From NCBI GenBank assembly GCA_941918925.1, contig OW799233.1:169550235-169614234 (forward strand): a stretch of DNA of 64,000 bases. Reading direction: 5' to 3'. A program made the translations under genes and the position numbers. This DNA is from Phyto melanocephala (taxonomy: Eukaryota; Arthropoda; Insecta; Diptera; Rhinophoridae). The notes beneath the pieces were generated by a model that worked only from the letters and a program-made list of their open reading frames with translations, was not told where the DNA came from and did not search any database. Below, piece after piece: positions 22,094-34,463 of the stretch (positions are counted from its first letter, which is position 1; every line of letters starts with the position of its first letter).

Positions 22094-22460
22094 AAAAATA
22101 TTTTAATACAATTTTTAAGAAAGGCGGGAAATCAAAAAATATTTAAATTTTTACAGATACAGCTTAAGTTGTTAAATAATTATGGTCTACATAATATAAA
22201 ATATTTAAAAAAAACAGTGTACGTCAATAAGCAGAAAATAACTCAAGAGCTAAACAAAGAGATACGTTGGCTCAATAACGAGATTGAACATCAATTATGT
22301 CTCAGTGTCATTGAAAATATGGACTATCAGATAGCAGTTTGTTTCCGAAGCCGTATCGAGCCTTTGGCCGATGTCTTGTTTCACACATAATTGCTATAGA
22401 TCCTTCTATCATAAATTTTTAATTCCCGCCTTTCTCAAAAATTTTATTGAAATATTTTTT
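22094..22460. repeat. Inverted-repeat pair flanking a 73-codon frame
   Basis: Bases about 22094-22138 (…TTTTTAAGAAAGGCGGGAAA…) and 22412-22460 are about 85% complementary over 48 bp. They enclose a 73-codon frame (22169-22390) of unknown nature. Part of that frame repeats a 55-bp block in the LINE remnant (about 21402-21457 versus 22205-22262). It may be a small TIR element; no target duplication was identified. Confidence 0.45.
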
Positions 22461-22529
22461 TCCTTGATTCGATCCAGTCGGAAGTATAAAACTTCTACTA
22501 GAAAACTCCAAATTATTCTTTCGTTGCAT

Positions 22530-23075
22530 CTCAGCAACATAACACATTACAAAATAATGAGTCGAAAGTACTAGAAAACAGTTTTTCACTACTTACAATT
22601 TGTCATCTAAATCCATTATTTTAACACGGCTATGTCATTCGAGGCAAGTACGAATCACATTCGCTTACAAATAGGGACTTAAGTAAGTACTAACCACCAT
22701 TGTCTACAAATAGGGACTCGTATAAGTACTTATTTCGGTCGCTTATAAAAAGGGACTTAAATAAGAACTTGATTTTAGCAGCCTAAATAACCCATTACTA
22801 TTATGGACTTGCAAAAGTCGTTCGGTTCTTTTAAGGGCGATAATTCGGTCAGATTATTCTACGTTAATTTGAAATTTAAAAATCAGTGAAAACCTTTTAT
22901 TTTTTTTTTATTTTTTAATGAAATGCCTGGCCGCTGTTGTCAAAATAATTATTACTTATACCCTTAGCGTGTTAAACTAAATGAAAATTGAAAAAAGTTA
23001 TGTATTTGAATGGGTTCTAACAAATTTCGCAACAAGAAATTGTACTGTGTGTGTGTGTGTTACCAAATGTCTTAA
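22530..23075 (+). repeat. Duplicated locus, copy 1
   Basis: From ACATTACAAAATAATGAGT through repeated GCTTACAAATAGGGACT boxes to TAATGAAATGCCTGGCCGC and a GT run at about 23045-23061. The same order recurs at 26240-26460 and 27803-28085. Copy 1 lacks the 1.34 kb insert that splits copy 2. Confidence 0.75.
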
Positions 23076-25295
23076 AATAAGTACTTATGTATAAAATTAT
23101 AAATCAAGTCAATAATAAAATACTTTTTAGTAAGACAGTCGATATGTAATACTCATTGAAGAGTATGTTGTCCACTAGGACTGTTTTGAGTCGTGAATTT
23201 CCTGAACGGCCAGGGCATTGGCTGTCGTAGTGTTTTCATTTTTGGCTTATCTTAGTATGATGTTTCTTAAGTTTGGAGGGTGCGGCCTGTATATTTTCCT
23301 TTCGCTATTTGGCATGTTATTGGTTCCTCAATTGTTAACTTAAAAAGCTCTTTAATTGAAATTGTATTCGGTCAAAAAATTTTACATATTGACAGCAAGC
23401 ATTTTTTGAAAACTTTTAACTTTTGCACTATGCTGTTTGTCATTTAACAAGTTTTAATATTAAATATTCACATCTTTGGTTTTCCTTTATTTGTGTTGAA
23501 TTCAGGTAACAAAAGCATTAAACATCTCCAGTAGTATTGTCTTGTAATATTATAAAAGGGTGATATTTTGTGTTTATGTTTTATTCAAAATTATTTACAA
23601 ATTTTCTCAAATCGTTTATATGTACTTTGCATATTATTTAAGTTATATAACTTAAAGCATCATCATCGGCAAAGTCCAAACCCCTAATGTTTTTACTTAA
23701 ATTCCACACAATTTCACTTTTACGCCTGAATAGTCTTAATATAATTTCATCAAGTAGTGGGTAAAGCCTGTCTTGATACATTAATTGCGTACACATATAT
23801 GTGTGAAATACATTTAGATATCTCAGAAAATTAAGACTGTTCTGTAGTTCTTTGAAAATATATCTTATATTTTTTGTGAAAGTCTGTTTTTATAACTTTT
23901 AAAAAAACACTTTAGAATGTTTGCATTGATTTTTATAAATTGATTTCTTTTAAAATAAAACAGTATATCGGTGCCATATATTTGGGTAAGTTATAAGCTA
24001 AAATAAGCTTTTATTCCAAATGATATCTTTTCTTAAAAAAATTATAGGAAAAGAAATTGTTACGCTAGAACATGTAAAGTTCTCGCCTCAGAGTAATTTA
24101 AATTGCGGGTTTGCATTGATTATTATATCAAGTTTAGCTTATGTCGACTAAGATTTTTTCATTTTTTCCCACATAATTATTTAGAGAGGAATTGCATTTT
24201 TCCTTTTAATGTCACTAAAGTGTGTCACAAATTCATTCACATCTATTATATTTATCAAACCATTTACTGCATAAACTTAAATAAAATTAGTATATAGATT
24301 TTAGAATTTAAAATAGAATTTTAAACAAAGCTTTAAAGTTAAAAAGTGAAAATAAAATAAAAGCTAACAATACTTAAATTTCAATTAAGGCAAAAAGAGG
24401 TAAGTAAAAGCCTTAAAAAATACATGCCCGTATCTTTTGTGTCACATATCTATGTCACATATAATGCAAAAGAAAAAAGATCGATAAATAGAAAAAGGAA
24501 AATTGGTCTGAAACCAGTTCAAATTGATATGCATAACTGTGCACACAACAACTAACCGTCTATCGATCTGGAAGTCTCAAAATTCTTATGTGTTTTTGTG
24601 TCTCAATATGTGTGTTCAACTTACTTTTTCAAATTACAACAACAGGTTTATGTTGACCTAAAAGTCAATGCATTACAAACAAACACATTCAATTACGCAT
24701 ATACACACACAAACACAATTATACACAACATAAAACAAGCCAACAACAAGCAAATAAAAGGAAAAAGATTTGAATTTGAATTCTCATACCATTGAACGTT
24801 AACATCACATGACACAACTAAACGATTGTACATATGAGTACAAGTAGTAGTTGCATCCTGGCGCTTTTATTCGTCCAAAACATTTAATGAAAATTCAATT
24901 TTGTTTCCCTTTTAATTGGGTTTTTTTAATTTTTTTTATTTTTTTTTTCTTTTATCATAATCTATTGTTTTTTTTTGCAGTAAAGGCACAAAAAGGATAA
25001 CACAACGTATTTGGTGTATTGTATACATGCCAGTTATATTATTTTCAAACACTCATCGTTTAAGAAGTACTCGTAAATATTTTTGTATGTTGTTTTCCCC
25101 CTTTTTGTTTTTTGTTCGATTTGGAAGTTCTAAACGTAAAAGCACTAAGAACTACAATTGTACTTTCTCGGATCTTATCTATTGCATACGAAAGTTTAAA
25201 AGTATGATAATTGATTCTCTTCATGGCATAGATTTCCCAAAAAAACCTAAGTACTTTTGCAATAGGAATGATATAACTACTTTGTCTTACCACAA
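23076..25295. other. AT-rich stretch without a supported gene
   Basis: Overlapping short frames on both strands near 25027-25302 show no domain. CA-rich simple sequence occurs at 24700-24720. No repeat family was recognized. Confidence 0.45.
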
Positions 25296-25825
25296 CATTT
25301 GAGTAGGCGTGTCAAAGTAATTTCTGATAATGATTTCTACTTAAATATTAAACCAAAGAAATCATTAGGCCTCCAATTATTTGTCTATAGAGAAGTGCAC
25401 TTTAAGGGCCACCTTCAACTTTAACACTTTATTTTAAATTCATATTTTTTTTATATGAACAAAAATTTAAAAAAAAAGCTATAATAGATTAGTTTAAGAT
25501 AGATAGTTTAATTCCAACATTAAGGAGCTGCCATGCCCACACAAAGCTTTTAATACTTTTAACTACCACTGTAAAAATACAAAATTGTAGTGAAAAAGAT
25601 TCAGTAGTATCACTCCTAATATAGTAATACTTAATGTAATTGTAAGACTTAATTTAAGAAAATAAATTAATAGCCCATCGAAGTTTAACAAAGATGGTAA
25701 AACAAATTTTATTCCACAGCAATTACTGTTAATAACAAAATAATAAATTTTGTGCTACAAAAGTACTCCAAATTGGTGGTGGTCTACCGAAAGGTAGACA
25801 CAGCTGAATATAGTGCTCTTACATG
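25296..25825 (+). mobile_element. Degraded DINE-1-like Helentron fragment
   Basis: The 3' half reads like the plus-oriented copies: CCATCGAAGTTTAACAAAG (empty mariner-MITE site), AATTGGTGGTGG, a worn hairpin, and ATAGTGCTCTTACATG at 25825. The first part (about 25300-25400, GTAGGCGTGTCAAAGT) matches in the opposite orientation, so the fragment is rearranged. Confidence 0.6.
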
Positions 25826-26500
25826 TTTTATTTTAACTTTCGCGTTAGGTATAAAAAACACCTAAAAATATTTTGCATATTTTGCGGTAAAAAGGACGAA
25901 ATATGAGCAAAGACATAAAATAATTTCGGTTTACGTTTAGATAAATAGATTAACTCAAGTTAAGAGGATTATATTCACAACGCTTGACAGAATATTTTTC
26001 AAAATCAAATGTTAAATCATATTGTTTAAATTTTTTATGTAATTTATTTTGCAAATATTTTAATTTAGACAATTGTTAAGATACACATTTTGTGATTGAA
26101 GATACGCACTTTAAATACATAATTATTATTAAAACTGTAAACCTAGTTACATACATAAAAATCCTAAAATGTTCTTCTAAAAATTTAAGGTGTCGCAAAC
26201 CTTTGACGTGGGAAAAACTGAGGAAATCGTAAACATTCCAGCAATATAACACATTACAAAATAATGAGTTGAAGGTACTAAAAAACAGTTCTTCACTACT
26301 TAGAATTTGGCATCTAAACACATTATTTTAACACGGCGATGTGATTGGAGGCAAGTACTTACCATGTTCGCTTACAAATAGTACTTACCACGCACGCTTA
26401 CAAATAGGGACTCCTACAAGTACTTATTACAATCGCTTATAAATAGGGACTTAAATCAGTACTCTACAAGAAATTAATATCTGAAACTAATACATACAAA

Positions 26501-26611
26501 ATGTTTGCACTTACACTATGTATTGTAGCCATGATTGTAGCAATTCAATATATAATTCCTGCTACTGCAAAAATGTGCGTATGCGAGAATGAGACAAATA
26601 ATGTATATTGA
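26501..26611 (+). CDS. Candidate small secreted peptide, first exon or whole ORF
   Basis: The unspliced frame gives 36 residues. Residues 1-23 form a hydrophobic stretch ending PATA, like a signal peptide, followed by KMCVCENETNNVY. A possible donor (AAT|GTATAT at 26603) could join to a 43-nt exon at 26703-26745, bounded by TTACAG and GTAAGT, giving a mature end with FFRRCFL. A third possible exon begins after TTTCAG at 26818 and reads NSSHNTNDANTMEKD in one frame, but the phases of all three do not agree, so the structure is unresolved. TATAAATA lies at about 26435-26442 and TCAGT at 26455. Family unknown; it may be a lineage-specific peptide or chance. Confidence 0.35.
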   Translation: MFALTLCIVAMIVAIQYIIPATAKMCVCENETNNVY

Positions 26612-27000
26612 TTTCTTGACGTTTAAAAAAAATTTCGAAAATTGTTGTGAAAGACTTTTAATTCAGTGTAACAAAAAGTAATTTTTATTAAATAACTTAC
26701 AGTTCTTTCGACGATGTTTTTTGTAAAACACTTAAGAAATAAAAGGTAAGTACGAAAGGTAGCAGCCAAACATAATTATGTGTATGCCTTTGCATATTCT
26801 CATAATTTTTGCTTTCAGCAATTCCAGCCATAATACCAATGACGCTAATACCATGGAAAAGGATTAAAATGAGCCCCTGCAGGAAGCAGCGAAATTAACG
26901 TGAAATATTGTGATAAAAAAAAGTGATGTAATGAAAAATATAATAATAAATAATATAAAAGATAATAAATTTTGGTTTATTGTTTGAGTAGTATATATAC

Positions 27001-27108
27001 CTAGTTAGCTTTGAGCGATGTATACGTTAAATATGACTAGTTAGCTTTGACCGATATACACGTTATGTGTGACTAGTTAGCCTTGACCGATATATATGTT
27101 AAGTGTGA
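27001..27108 (+). repeat. Three 36-bp tandem repeats
   Basis: CTAGTTAGCTTTGACCGATA-type units start at 27001, 27037 and 27073. Each unit ends in a TGTGA- or TATGA-like tail. They lie just past the candidate peptide exons. Confidence 0.85.
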
Positions 27109-27171
27109 CTGCTATTTATATTATCTTTGCTTAGTAAATACGTGTAGAGTAAGTAGAGCAGATATATACAG

Positions 27172-27245
27172 TGAACGTCCAATAATACGAATTATATAAT
27201 GTCAGGCCTATTCGTAATATTGGAAAATTCGTATTATTGGACAAC
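27172..27245. repeat. Hairpin with pogo/Tigger-like end
   Basis: CAGTGAACGTCCAATAATAC (from about 27170) follows TATATA, and its inner part GTCCAATAATACGAATT pairs with AATTCGTATTATTGGAC at about 27226-27242. Termini starting CAGTG beside TA are typical of pogo-like elements; the second outer end was not found. Confidence 0.4.
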
Positions 27246-27460
27246 AATTTTTCCTCCTTTTATGTTAAATAAAACACATGCAGATAATTTAAATTAAATT
27301 AGTTTTTCATTTAAAACAAAAAACAAGAAAAAACTTAAAAGATAAACAAATTTAAATCAAGGCAATAGGATTTAAATCATACATTTGTACATATGTATGT
27401 AAATATGTAGTTACATAAAGTATATAATTAGTTTCTTAAAAAAAATCAGTCATTAAACAT

Positions 27461-27493
27461 TGTATGTATGTATGTATGTATGTATGTATGTAT
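27461..27493 (+). repeat. (GTAT)n microsatellite
   Basis: Eight uninterrupted TGTA/GTAT units. Confidence 0.95.
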
Positions 27494-28085
27494 TAAGTTT
27501 TGTACCAACTGACTGTATTTGGCAGTTGACCGCAGAAAAAAAACAAGTAAAAAACTTCAAAGTAAAACTTTAAACAAGCATATTATTAAAAAAAAATACA
27601 GTTATTCGTATTATCGAATAGCAAAAAAAGAATGTATTCGTACTTCAGAACTACTAAAGAAAGACGCAAAATCACATGTACACAAAAGTTTCAGTCATTT
27701 TTTTCACATTTCCCTTAAGAAACTAATAGAAGCTTTGTTCTACGTTATAACCGATATATCAGTCATATAACCGGTCAAATGACCGTCACTATTCTTGTAG
27801 GGAACCTTAATAACCCATTACTATTATGGACTCACAGAAGTCGTTCGGTTACTTAAAGGACGAAAATTCGGTTAGATTATTTAGCGATATGTTAATTTTG
27901 AAATTTTAAATCAGTGAAAATCTAAAAGTCATCACTTTTTTAATGAAATGCTTTCCGCTGTTTTCAAAATAATTATTACTTGTACGTGCTAAACTAAATG
28001 AAAATAGAAAAAAGTTATGTACTTGCATGGATTCTAGTAAATTCCTCAATAAAAAATTGTATTGTGTGTATCTAAGCAAATAACT

Positions 28086-28768
28086 GAAAAATAGTTCTTA
28101 GGTCATTCCTAAAACGCTTTTGAGTACGACAGAGAAAATGTTATAGTCATTGAAAAGTATGTTGTTTAGTAAGAGCAAATCATTACCTAGTTTTTGCTGG
28201 GATGTTTATCATTTTACCATTTTTTTTTTTAATTTTAAAGCACTGTTGGCATCAATGTTTTATACATCTTTTATGTTTAAATGTTTTTAGCTAGGATCTT
28301 ACTACATACAGCTCACAATTGCAGTAAATGCATTACTGGTACAATCAAAAAGGTTCCAGGCAAAATATCCCAATTTACCTGAATGGTGCGTTTTAAAATC
28401 TAAGTTTTTTTGTAAGTTTTCGCTCATGTGTATATTATGTATGTGCATGTATCTATGCATGTAAGTAGATTTAAATTTTAAATGGTCAATGTTTTTAACC
28501 CTGTTTTGTGGTACACATTCAAGCACAAAGAAACTTACACATATAAACTACGCAGTTAAATTGTTGCATGTATGACATGGTTGAGTGCTTCAGTGCAAAA
28601 ACTTTTTTACTGTTCTCCAGTGTGTTTGATATTGTCGTATTCGTATTCGAACTCATGCCCATGATCAATCAGAAAGTAGTATGGTCCAGTAGTATGGACG
28701 ACCATTGTAAGCCATATAATTGTTACAATTATATTTTTGATAACAAAATATTACAATACGTATTTTAA
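28086..28768. other. AT-rich stretch without a supported gene
   Basis: Short frames at 28302-28526 and 28568-28768 show no domain or conserved pattern. No repeat recognized. Confidence 0.45.
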
Positions 28769-31200
28769 CAAGTAAGAGCACTATATTCGGCTGTGCCGAA
28801 TCTTTTATACCTACCACCAATTTTGTGTACATTTAAAGCACAATATTTATTATTTTGTTAATCATTATGGAATAATCTCTTTATAATAAAATATGTATCA
28901 CTTTCTTTGTAGAGGGTGGTTAAATTTTAAGGGCCCATGTTGAAGGTGAATTACACCTAGTCTTTAAATTTGTTTTCTGCATTTCATTTGACATTTCTCA
29001 ATCTTAAACTTACTCAATTTGATCCGTGGAAAGATACGCAAATGAGCAACGCTTTTAAATATTAAAGATTTTTATAAAAATGGGCGTTCAAATCAAAATG
29101 CATTTTGTGCACTTCGTGATTCTTATGATCAACATAATCGTTCAAATTCGTTCACAATAGGGAGAATTGTAAAACTTATTTAAATTTCTGCAAAACAGGT
29201 CTGTATAAAATTTTAGAAAGTCTGTGAATGCATTCTTAGTTTGTTGAATGGGAACCACTGCTGGTTTTTGCGATAGTGTGGCAAAAGAGCAGTCAACCTC
29301 GACTCATCATCATGTCCAACAATTGAGCATCAACATTGTCATTGAAAATTTGGACCATCAGATAGAGGAGTGGCGCCAAGGATGGGGGGGGGGCCATTTG
29401 GCCGATATTTTGTTAAATACATAATTGAACAATAATAATAATAATTTCCTAAATAATTTGTGTTTTATTTAAAATCAACATCGGCCCTTAAAATGTAACC
29501 ACCCTTTATAACTTCGATATGCTACTAAAATGCTTTTGTAAATGTAGTCTTTCAATGAAAGTGGGCGTTAAAGTAGGCGTGTCAATAAAGCTTCTGCTAA
29601 TAAATACAACTTAGATATTTCAATATAGTCCTTTATTTTCCCAAAAACTTTGTCAATAGAGAAATTACATGAATTTAATATAAACCGTTATATGGGAGGT
29701 AGGCGTTAAAGTGGACGTGTCACCTAAATTTTTTGGCACAATAATTACATTGATAAGAAGGATATACGTAGAAAATTTCATCATCATACCTCTAATTTTA
29801 ACGGTTTAATGAGCTTTTAAATTTCATTAACGGTAGATAACGTGAACAGTGGACGTTATAGTAGGCGTGTCAAAGTTATTTTTGCGAATGAGTACAACTT
29901 AGGTGTTTCAATATAGCCCTTTATTATTCCAAAATCTATATTAATAGAAAAATTATATGAATTTTGGGTAAAACGTTATATGGGAGGTGGGCGTAAAAGT
30001 GGGCGTGGCACTTTAATTTTCTGGAACAGTAATGACATTGCCCAGAAGGATATACGTAGCAAATTCGATCATCATACCTCTAAGTATGGAGGTTTTATGA
30101 GCTTTTATATTTCATTAACCGTAGATAACGTGAAAAGTGGGCGTTATAGTAGGCATGTCAAAGTTGTTTTTGCTAATGAGAACAACCTAGATATTTCAAT
30201 ATAGCCCTTTATTATTCCAAAATCTTTATTAATAGATAAATTATATGAATTTTAGGTAAAACGTTCTATGGGAGGTGGGCGTAAAAGTGGGCGTGGCACC
30301 TTAATTTTCTGGCACAATAATGACATTGTCTAGAGGGATATACGTAGCAAATTTGATCATCGTACCTCTAATTTTCGCGGTTTAATGAGCTTTTAAATTT
30401 CATTAACGGTAGATAACGTGAAAAGTGGGCGTTATAGTAGGCGTGTGAAAGTTATTTTTGCTAATGGCTACAACTAAGGTATTTCAATATAGCCCTTTAT
30501 TATTCCAAAATCTATATTAATAGAGAAATTATATGAATTTTGGGTAAAACGTTATATGGGAGGTGGGCGTAAAAGTAGGCGTGGCACATTGATTTTTCGC
30601 TACAAAAAAGCGTTTCACCAAGAAACAAAGTGTGCAAAATTTCAGAGTCGTACATCAGATTTTGTTGCTTTTATGACGTTTTTGTTTTTAAATATACCGA
30701 AAAATACACTGTGCGGTATAAATTTTCGTACATTTTGATCGATAACTCCTCTTCTAATGCATAGATTTAGATAATTTTCGAGGAAAAATATTATTTTTAC
30801 TCAGGAAATATATATTCGAAGTTTCATGAGTCTACGTTAATGCGTTTGGACCCAATTCCATTTTATTCGATGTTTGAAGGACACAGTTTTTTCGACCTAC
30901 TCATGCTTTTCGAGCTATAACTCTCTTTCTTATATTCCGATTTAGCCCATTTTCAATACCAAACAAACCTTGTCTATAAGAAAGATTCTGAAAAAATTTT
31001 AACCACCTAGCTTTTTCGGTGCGACTTCTATCGTGATTTCAACAGACGGACAGACGGATGGACATAGCGAGATCGTCATCAAATCAAACCTTGATTCAGA
31101 ATATATATACTTTATGGGGTCTAAAATGGATATTTCGATGTGTTACAAACGGAATGACAAAATGAATATACCCCCACCATTTTTTTGGTGGCGGGTATAA
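28769..31200 (-). mobile_element. DINE-1-like Helentron, copy C
   Basis: Minus-strand element, complete at both ends (complement of TTATACCCGCCACC ending 31200; hairpin ATTCGGCTGTGCCGAAT and CAAGTAAGAG at 28769). The central 288-bp repeat is clear: AACGGTAGATAACG-type boxes start at 29829, 30117 and 30405, exactly 288 bp apart. A mariner-type MITE is nested at 28912-29506. Short frames beginning MGGGRKS recur because the repeats are alike, not because they encode a protein. Confidence 0.85.
28912..29506. mobile_element. Mariner-type MITE in Helentron copy C
   Basis: GAGGGTGGTTAAATTTTAAG at 28912; right complement AAGGGTGGTTACATTTTAAG ending 29506; TA at 28910-28911 and 29507-29508. 595 bp, non-coding, without the inner insertion seen in copies B' and D. 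Confidence 0.8.
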
Positions 31201-33113
31201 AAACCAAAATGGATTCTGTTATGATTACATGAGACTATTTTATAATTTGAGAACATTTAATGATTATGTGCGACCATAATTTGAGAAATACACGAACATT
31301 CATTATAGCTTTTATATACGCAGAAAAAGCAGTATCGGTTGTGAGTATCGCAATTATTCCCAATCGCATAGTTTAGTTGTGATAGTAGAATTTTACGCTT
31401 ATATCTACAGAATTTCGTTCCGGAATATAAATATGTAGTTAGCACTAATAAATTATGATTCTTGCATTATAATCACAAATGAAAAGTTCGATTGCAGGAA
31501 CTGAATCATTCGATTGGCAATGAATGTAATTTTCTGTTTTCTGGGTGTATAATCACAAATTCTTATCTTATTAGTTGCTCTTATCTTATAAATATATCAG
31601 CCATATTTTTGTTGATGACAATAGCACCGTACAGAAAAAAAAATTTTTTATCTATAACATTGACAAGTATAAAGTAAATCTATGACATAGCTTAGAGATT
31701 AGTAAAGAAGAGGAAAATGAGCAATATACAATCTTTTTAAATACGACGCGGATCCAACTTACACGTTTTTGGACGTGGTAACAATTTTTTTTAATATATA
31801 AATTGCTTGTTTTATGGCTATCAACGCTATAACTAATCAAAATAAAAAAGCATGTTTGCTTGCTGGATCCGCGCTTCTTATAAATAAATAAAAACCGAAA
31901 TATTCATAAATAGGTTTAAGCCTGTAATAAGTCTGCGTTTTCTGCAAAAAGTTTTCCTTTTCTTTCTACTTGTGTGCGAGAGAAAGAGAAAGGAATAATA
32001 TTCGGATCAAGCTTGCATGTACGTAAAATCCGTGTTGTTTTTTCTTTCGTAATTTTAAATCTAACTTTACATGCGTATATAAAAAATAAGACTTTTTACA
32101 ATAAAAATTTTTCTGTGTTAACGTAAAAGTCAGTTTAAAGAAGAAGAACAACAACTTCTTTAATGTGAACAGTAACTGTCATCTTCATAAAAAGTATTTT
32201 AGATTATTGAATGCCTTTTTGACAAATTTATGTACAACACCTGTCAAATTAGCCATAAATAAACCATAAATATTTTTTATGAATACGGCAGTAAGTCTTC
32301 AATATCTATATTATGACTTTTAAAGAATTCAGGAATAATAAAATTTGGTATACCAGGTAAATATTCTAAGCTATTGCTGAATATTATGTGCAGTACAATT
32401 ATTTGACATTTTTATATTTGCAATGCTGAAAATATATATTCCAATTCAATACTTTAGAATAATTAGCTTCAAACACTCCACCCCATTTTTGTATTACATT
32501 TAAAAATTGAAAGGTCTATTTAAATTCCTGACAATTATTCTCCTTCTTAATTAAACAATAAAATTCTAATTAGGTAAATCTATTTGACTTTAAATTACAC
32601 TTTAAGTGGACAGGGAATCTTTGTTTGTGTGTAACCCGTTGTACAATATTGCCCTTACACTCATGTAAATATTTGCTAAATCCTTTTAAATTGATAAATA
32701 TTTAATTTTATTTCAAAATATAAAACACGCACACAGATGCAGGAGGAAAAAACGAGCTAAAAACTAATTAAAATTTAATCACCCTTTCAAGCAACAAATA
32801 AAAAATGGAAAACAAATTATCAAACAAGGATGTTTTTCTTACTTGTTGAATACGTTTGTGTGGAATTTGTTGGGAGAATATTAACCACAGTTCAACCTTT
32901 TCAAATAATTAATTTTTTTTTGTCCGCTGACCTTTAGCATTTAATTTTATTAAAACTGTCATTTATTTGTGTTCGGAATTAATAAAGGATTCAAACATAT
33001 TTACTTCTTCTCTTCATATTTGTTCAATTATATTTAAATTACTTATGTCGATTTTTTTATTATTTTGAAATTTTAAATTAATGTTCTAATATAAGTAATT
33101 GAATTAGTTATAA
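31201..33113. other. AT-rich stretch without a supported gene
   Basis: A short inverted pair GCGGATCCAAC / GCTGGATCCGC (about 31747-31757 and 31862-31872) may mark a 130-bp MITE. Otherwise no gene or repeat family is recognized. Confidence 0.4.
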
Positions 33114-33343
33114 TCCTACTAATATAATAAATGTTTGTATGTTTGGATATTTGTTACTCAATCACGCAAAAACGGCTGAACGGAACCAAATGAAATTCGG
33201 CGCATAGATAAATAACAACCTAGATTAACACATAGTATACTTTTTATCACGGTAATAACGCGAAGTCGTTGGCAAACTCATCACAACACATCCTAAACGG
33301 GTTGTTTGTATTGAAAATATTTTTATTTTTGTTGTTAATACTA

Positions 33344-34463
33344 AAGCCTTCGTTAGCCGAGCGCTGATGCAACCGTACTGTAATGGAACGTACTGTAAGC
33401 ACGTTTGTGCAGTTATAGAACATTAAAAACGTAACATATGTTTTTGACATTCATAAACAAAACAGCATTAGTATATGTAAATAAAGCAATTAAAAAAAAT
33501 ATTTTTCAAACAAGCCTGTGCTTTTTTCAATGGATATAGAAGAATTGTTTATTGATTTAAACCTTTGCCTGAACAGGTAAAATTAGATGTTCATCATCCA
33601 TTTTATTAAAAATTACCAAGGAAACTTTAATTTCTTAAATTTAAAAACTTATTTTGTTTATTTTTTTTAATTTTGGTATAAAAATAAACAGCTGATTATA
33701 AAACAGTGATGGGTATTACAATTTTACAAATGGTTTTTTATTACGAAGAAAAAGTACCTAATGATATCAGAAAATATTTTGTATATTTATTTATGTATAT
33801 TAATATGTTATATTTATTCTCTAGCATTTATAAATAAAATATAATAAACAAATTATAGTTTATTTGATATATGTGTTTATGTATGTATACAAGTCAATTA
33901 ATATTAATTAATAGATTTGAATACAATTTTAATCTTTACATATTTCACATTTATTATACACAATGTAAGTATATACAAAGCGTATGTGCGAGACGCTTAA
34001 AAGTCTCCAGTTCTGCAATTTTAAGGCGGAAATAATTATTATAGTGGTAATTGCGTTTCTAGCAAGTATAGCGAAAAAAGAAACAACAGTAATCAGAATA
34101 AAACATAGTATAAGTTTAAAATAGACACAATAGTTCGCAAAACTGTATTTAAAAAATTCGTGAAGAAAAATAAATTAACACGCAAAGTACTAAAAGTTGT
34201 TTTATTTTTCTTTTGCGTATTAAAATATATAAAAAAAAGTACCATTAAAAAAGGTAAAATACCCTAAAATCATAAAACAAACAAGCAGACCATCACTGGC
34301 GTACAAATGTCACGTAACAATGTAAGGAAATTCTATTTTATACAGAATGGTACGTTCCGGTTACAGTACGTTAAATTTCGCTAAGCTTTTGCATTGTTTC
34401 TCATAAGCCAAAAACGAACAGCTGATACATTACAGTACGGATGCGCTCGGCTAACTGAGGCTT
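33344..34463. mobile_element. TIR element nested in the Helitron
   Basis: Left AAGCCTTCGTTAGCCGAGCG (33344) and right complement AAGCCTCAGTTAGCCGAGCG (ending 34463) continue into a shared CCGTACTGTAATG block. No long frame. No clear target duplication; the termini resemble small hAT or other TIR elements but the class is not settled. Confidence 0.6.
33703..34298. mobile_element. Possible hAT MITE within the nested element
   Basis: CAGTGATGGGTA at 33703 and the complement of CAGTGATGGTCTG ending about 34298 form short inverted ends of hAT style. No 8-bp duplication was found, so confidence is low. Confidence 0.3.

Larger units (their letters stand above)
26462..27802 (+). mobile_element. 1.34 kb insert bounded by short inverted repeats
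   Basis: Starts CTCTACAAGAA (26462-26472) and ends TTCTTGTAGGG (27792-27802), an 11-bp inverted pair with one mismatch, exactly where copies 1 and 2 of the duplicated locus stop matching. It holds the candidate peptide gene, 36-bp tandem repeats, a pogo-like hairpin and a GTAT microsatellite. No convincing target duplication was seen, so transposition is likely but not shown. Confidence 0.4.
26240..28085 (+). repeat. Duplicated locus, copy 2, split by an insert
   Basis: 26240-26461 and 27803-28085 match copy 1 at 22530-23075, including ACGGCGATGTGATTGGAGGC, the AATAGGGACT boxes and AACCCATTACTATTATGGAC. The segment between them (26462-27802) has no counterpart in copy 1. Confidence 0.75.

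Noticed and set aside
25027..25302. 91-codon plus and 77-codon minus frames
   Set aside because: They overlap, lack recognizable motifs and are of a length expected by chance in the amount of sequence examined.
29980..30738. Frames starting MGGGRKSGRG that recur in several places (also 36498-36680 and, on the minus strand, 14562-14780)
   Set aside because: They are translations of the Helentron repeat itself; similarity among them follows from DNA identity, and copies differ by frameshifts and stops.
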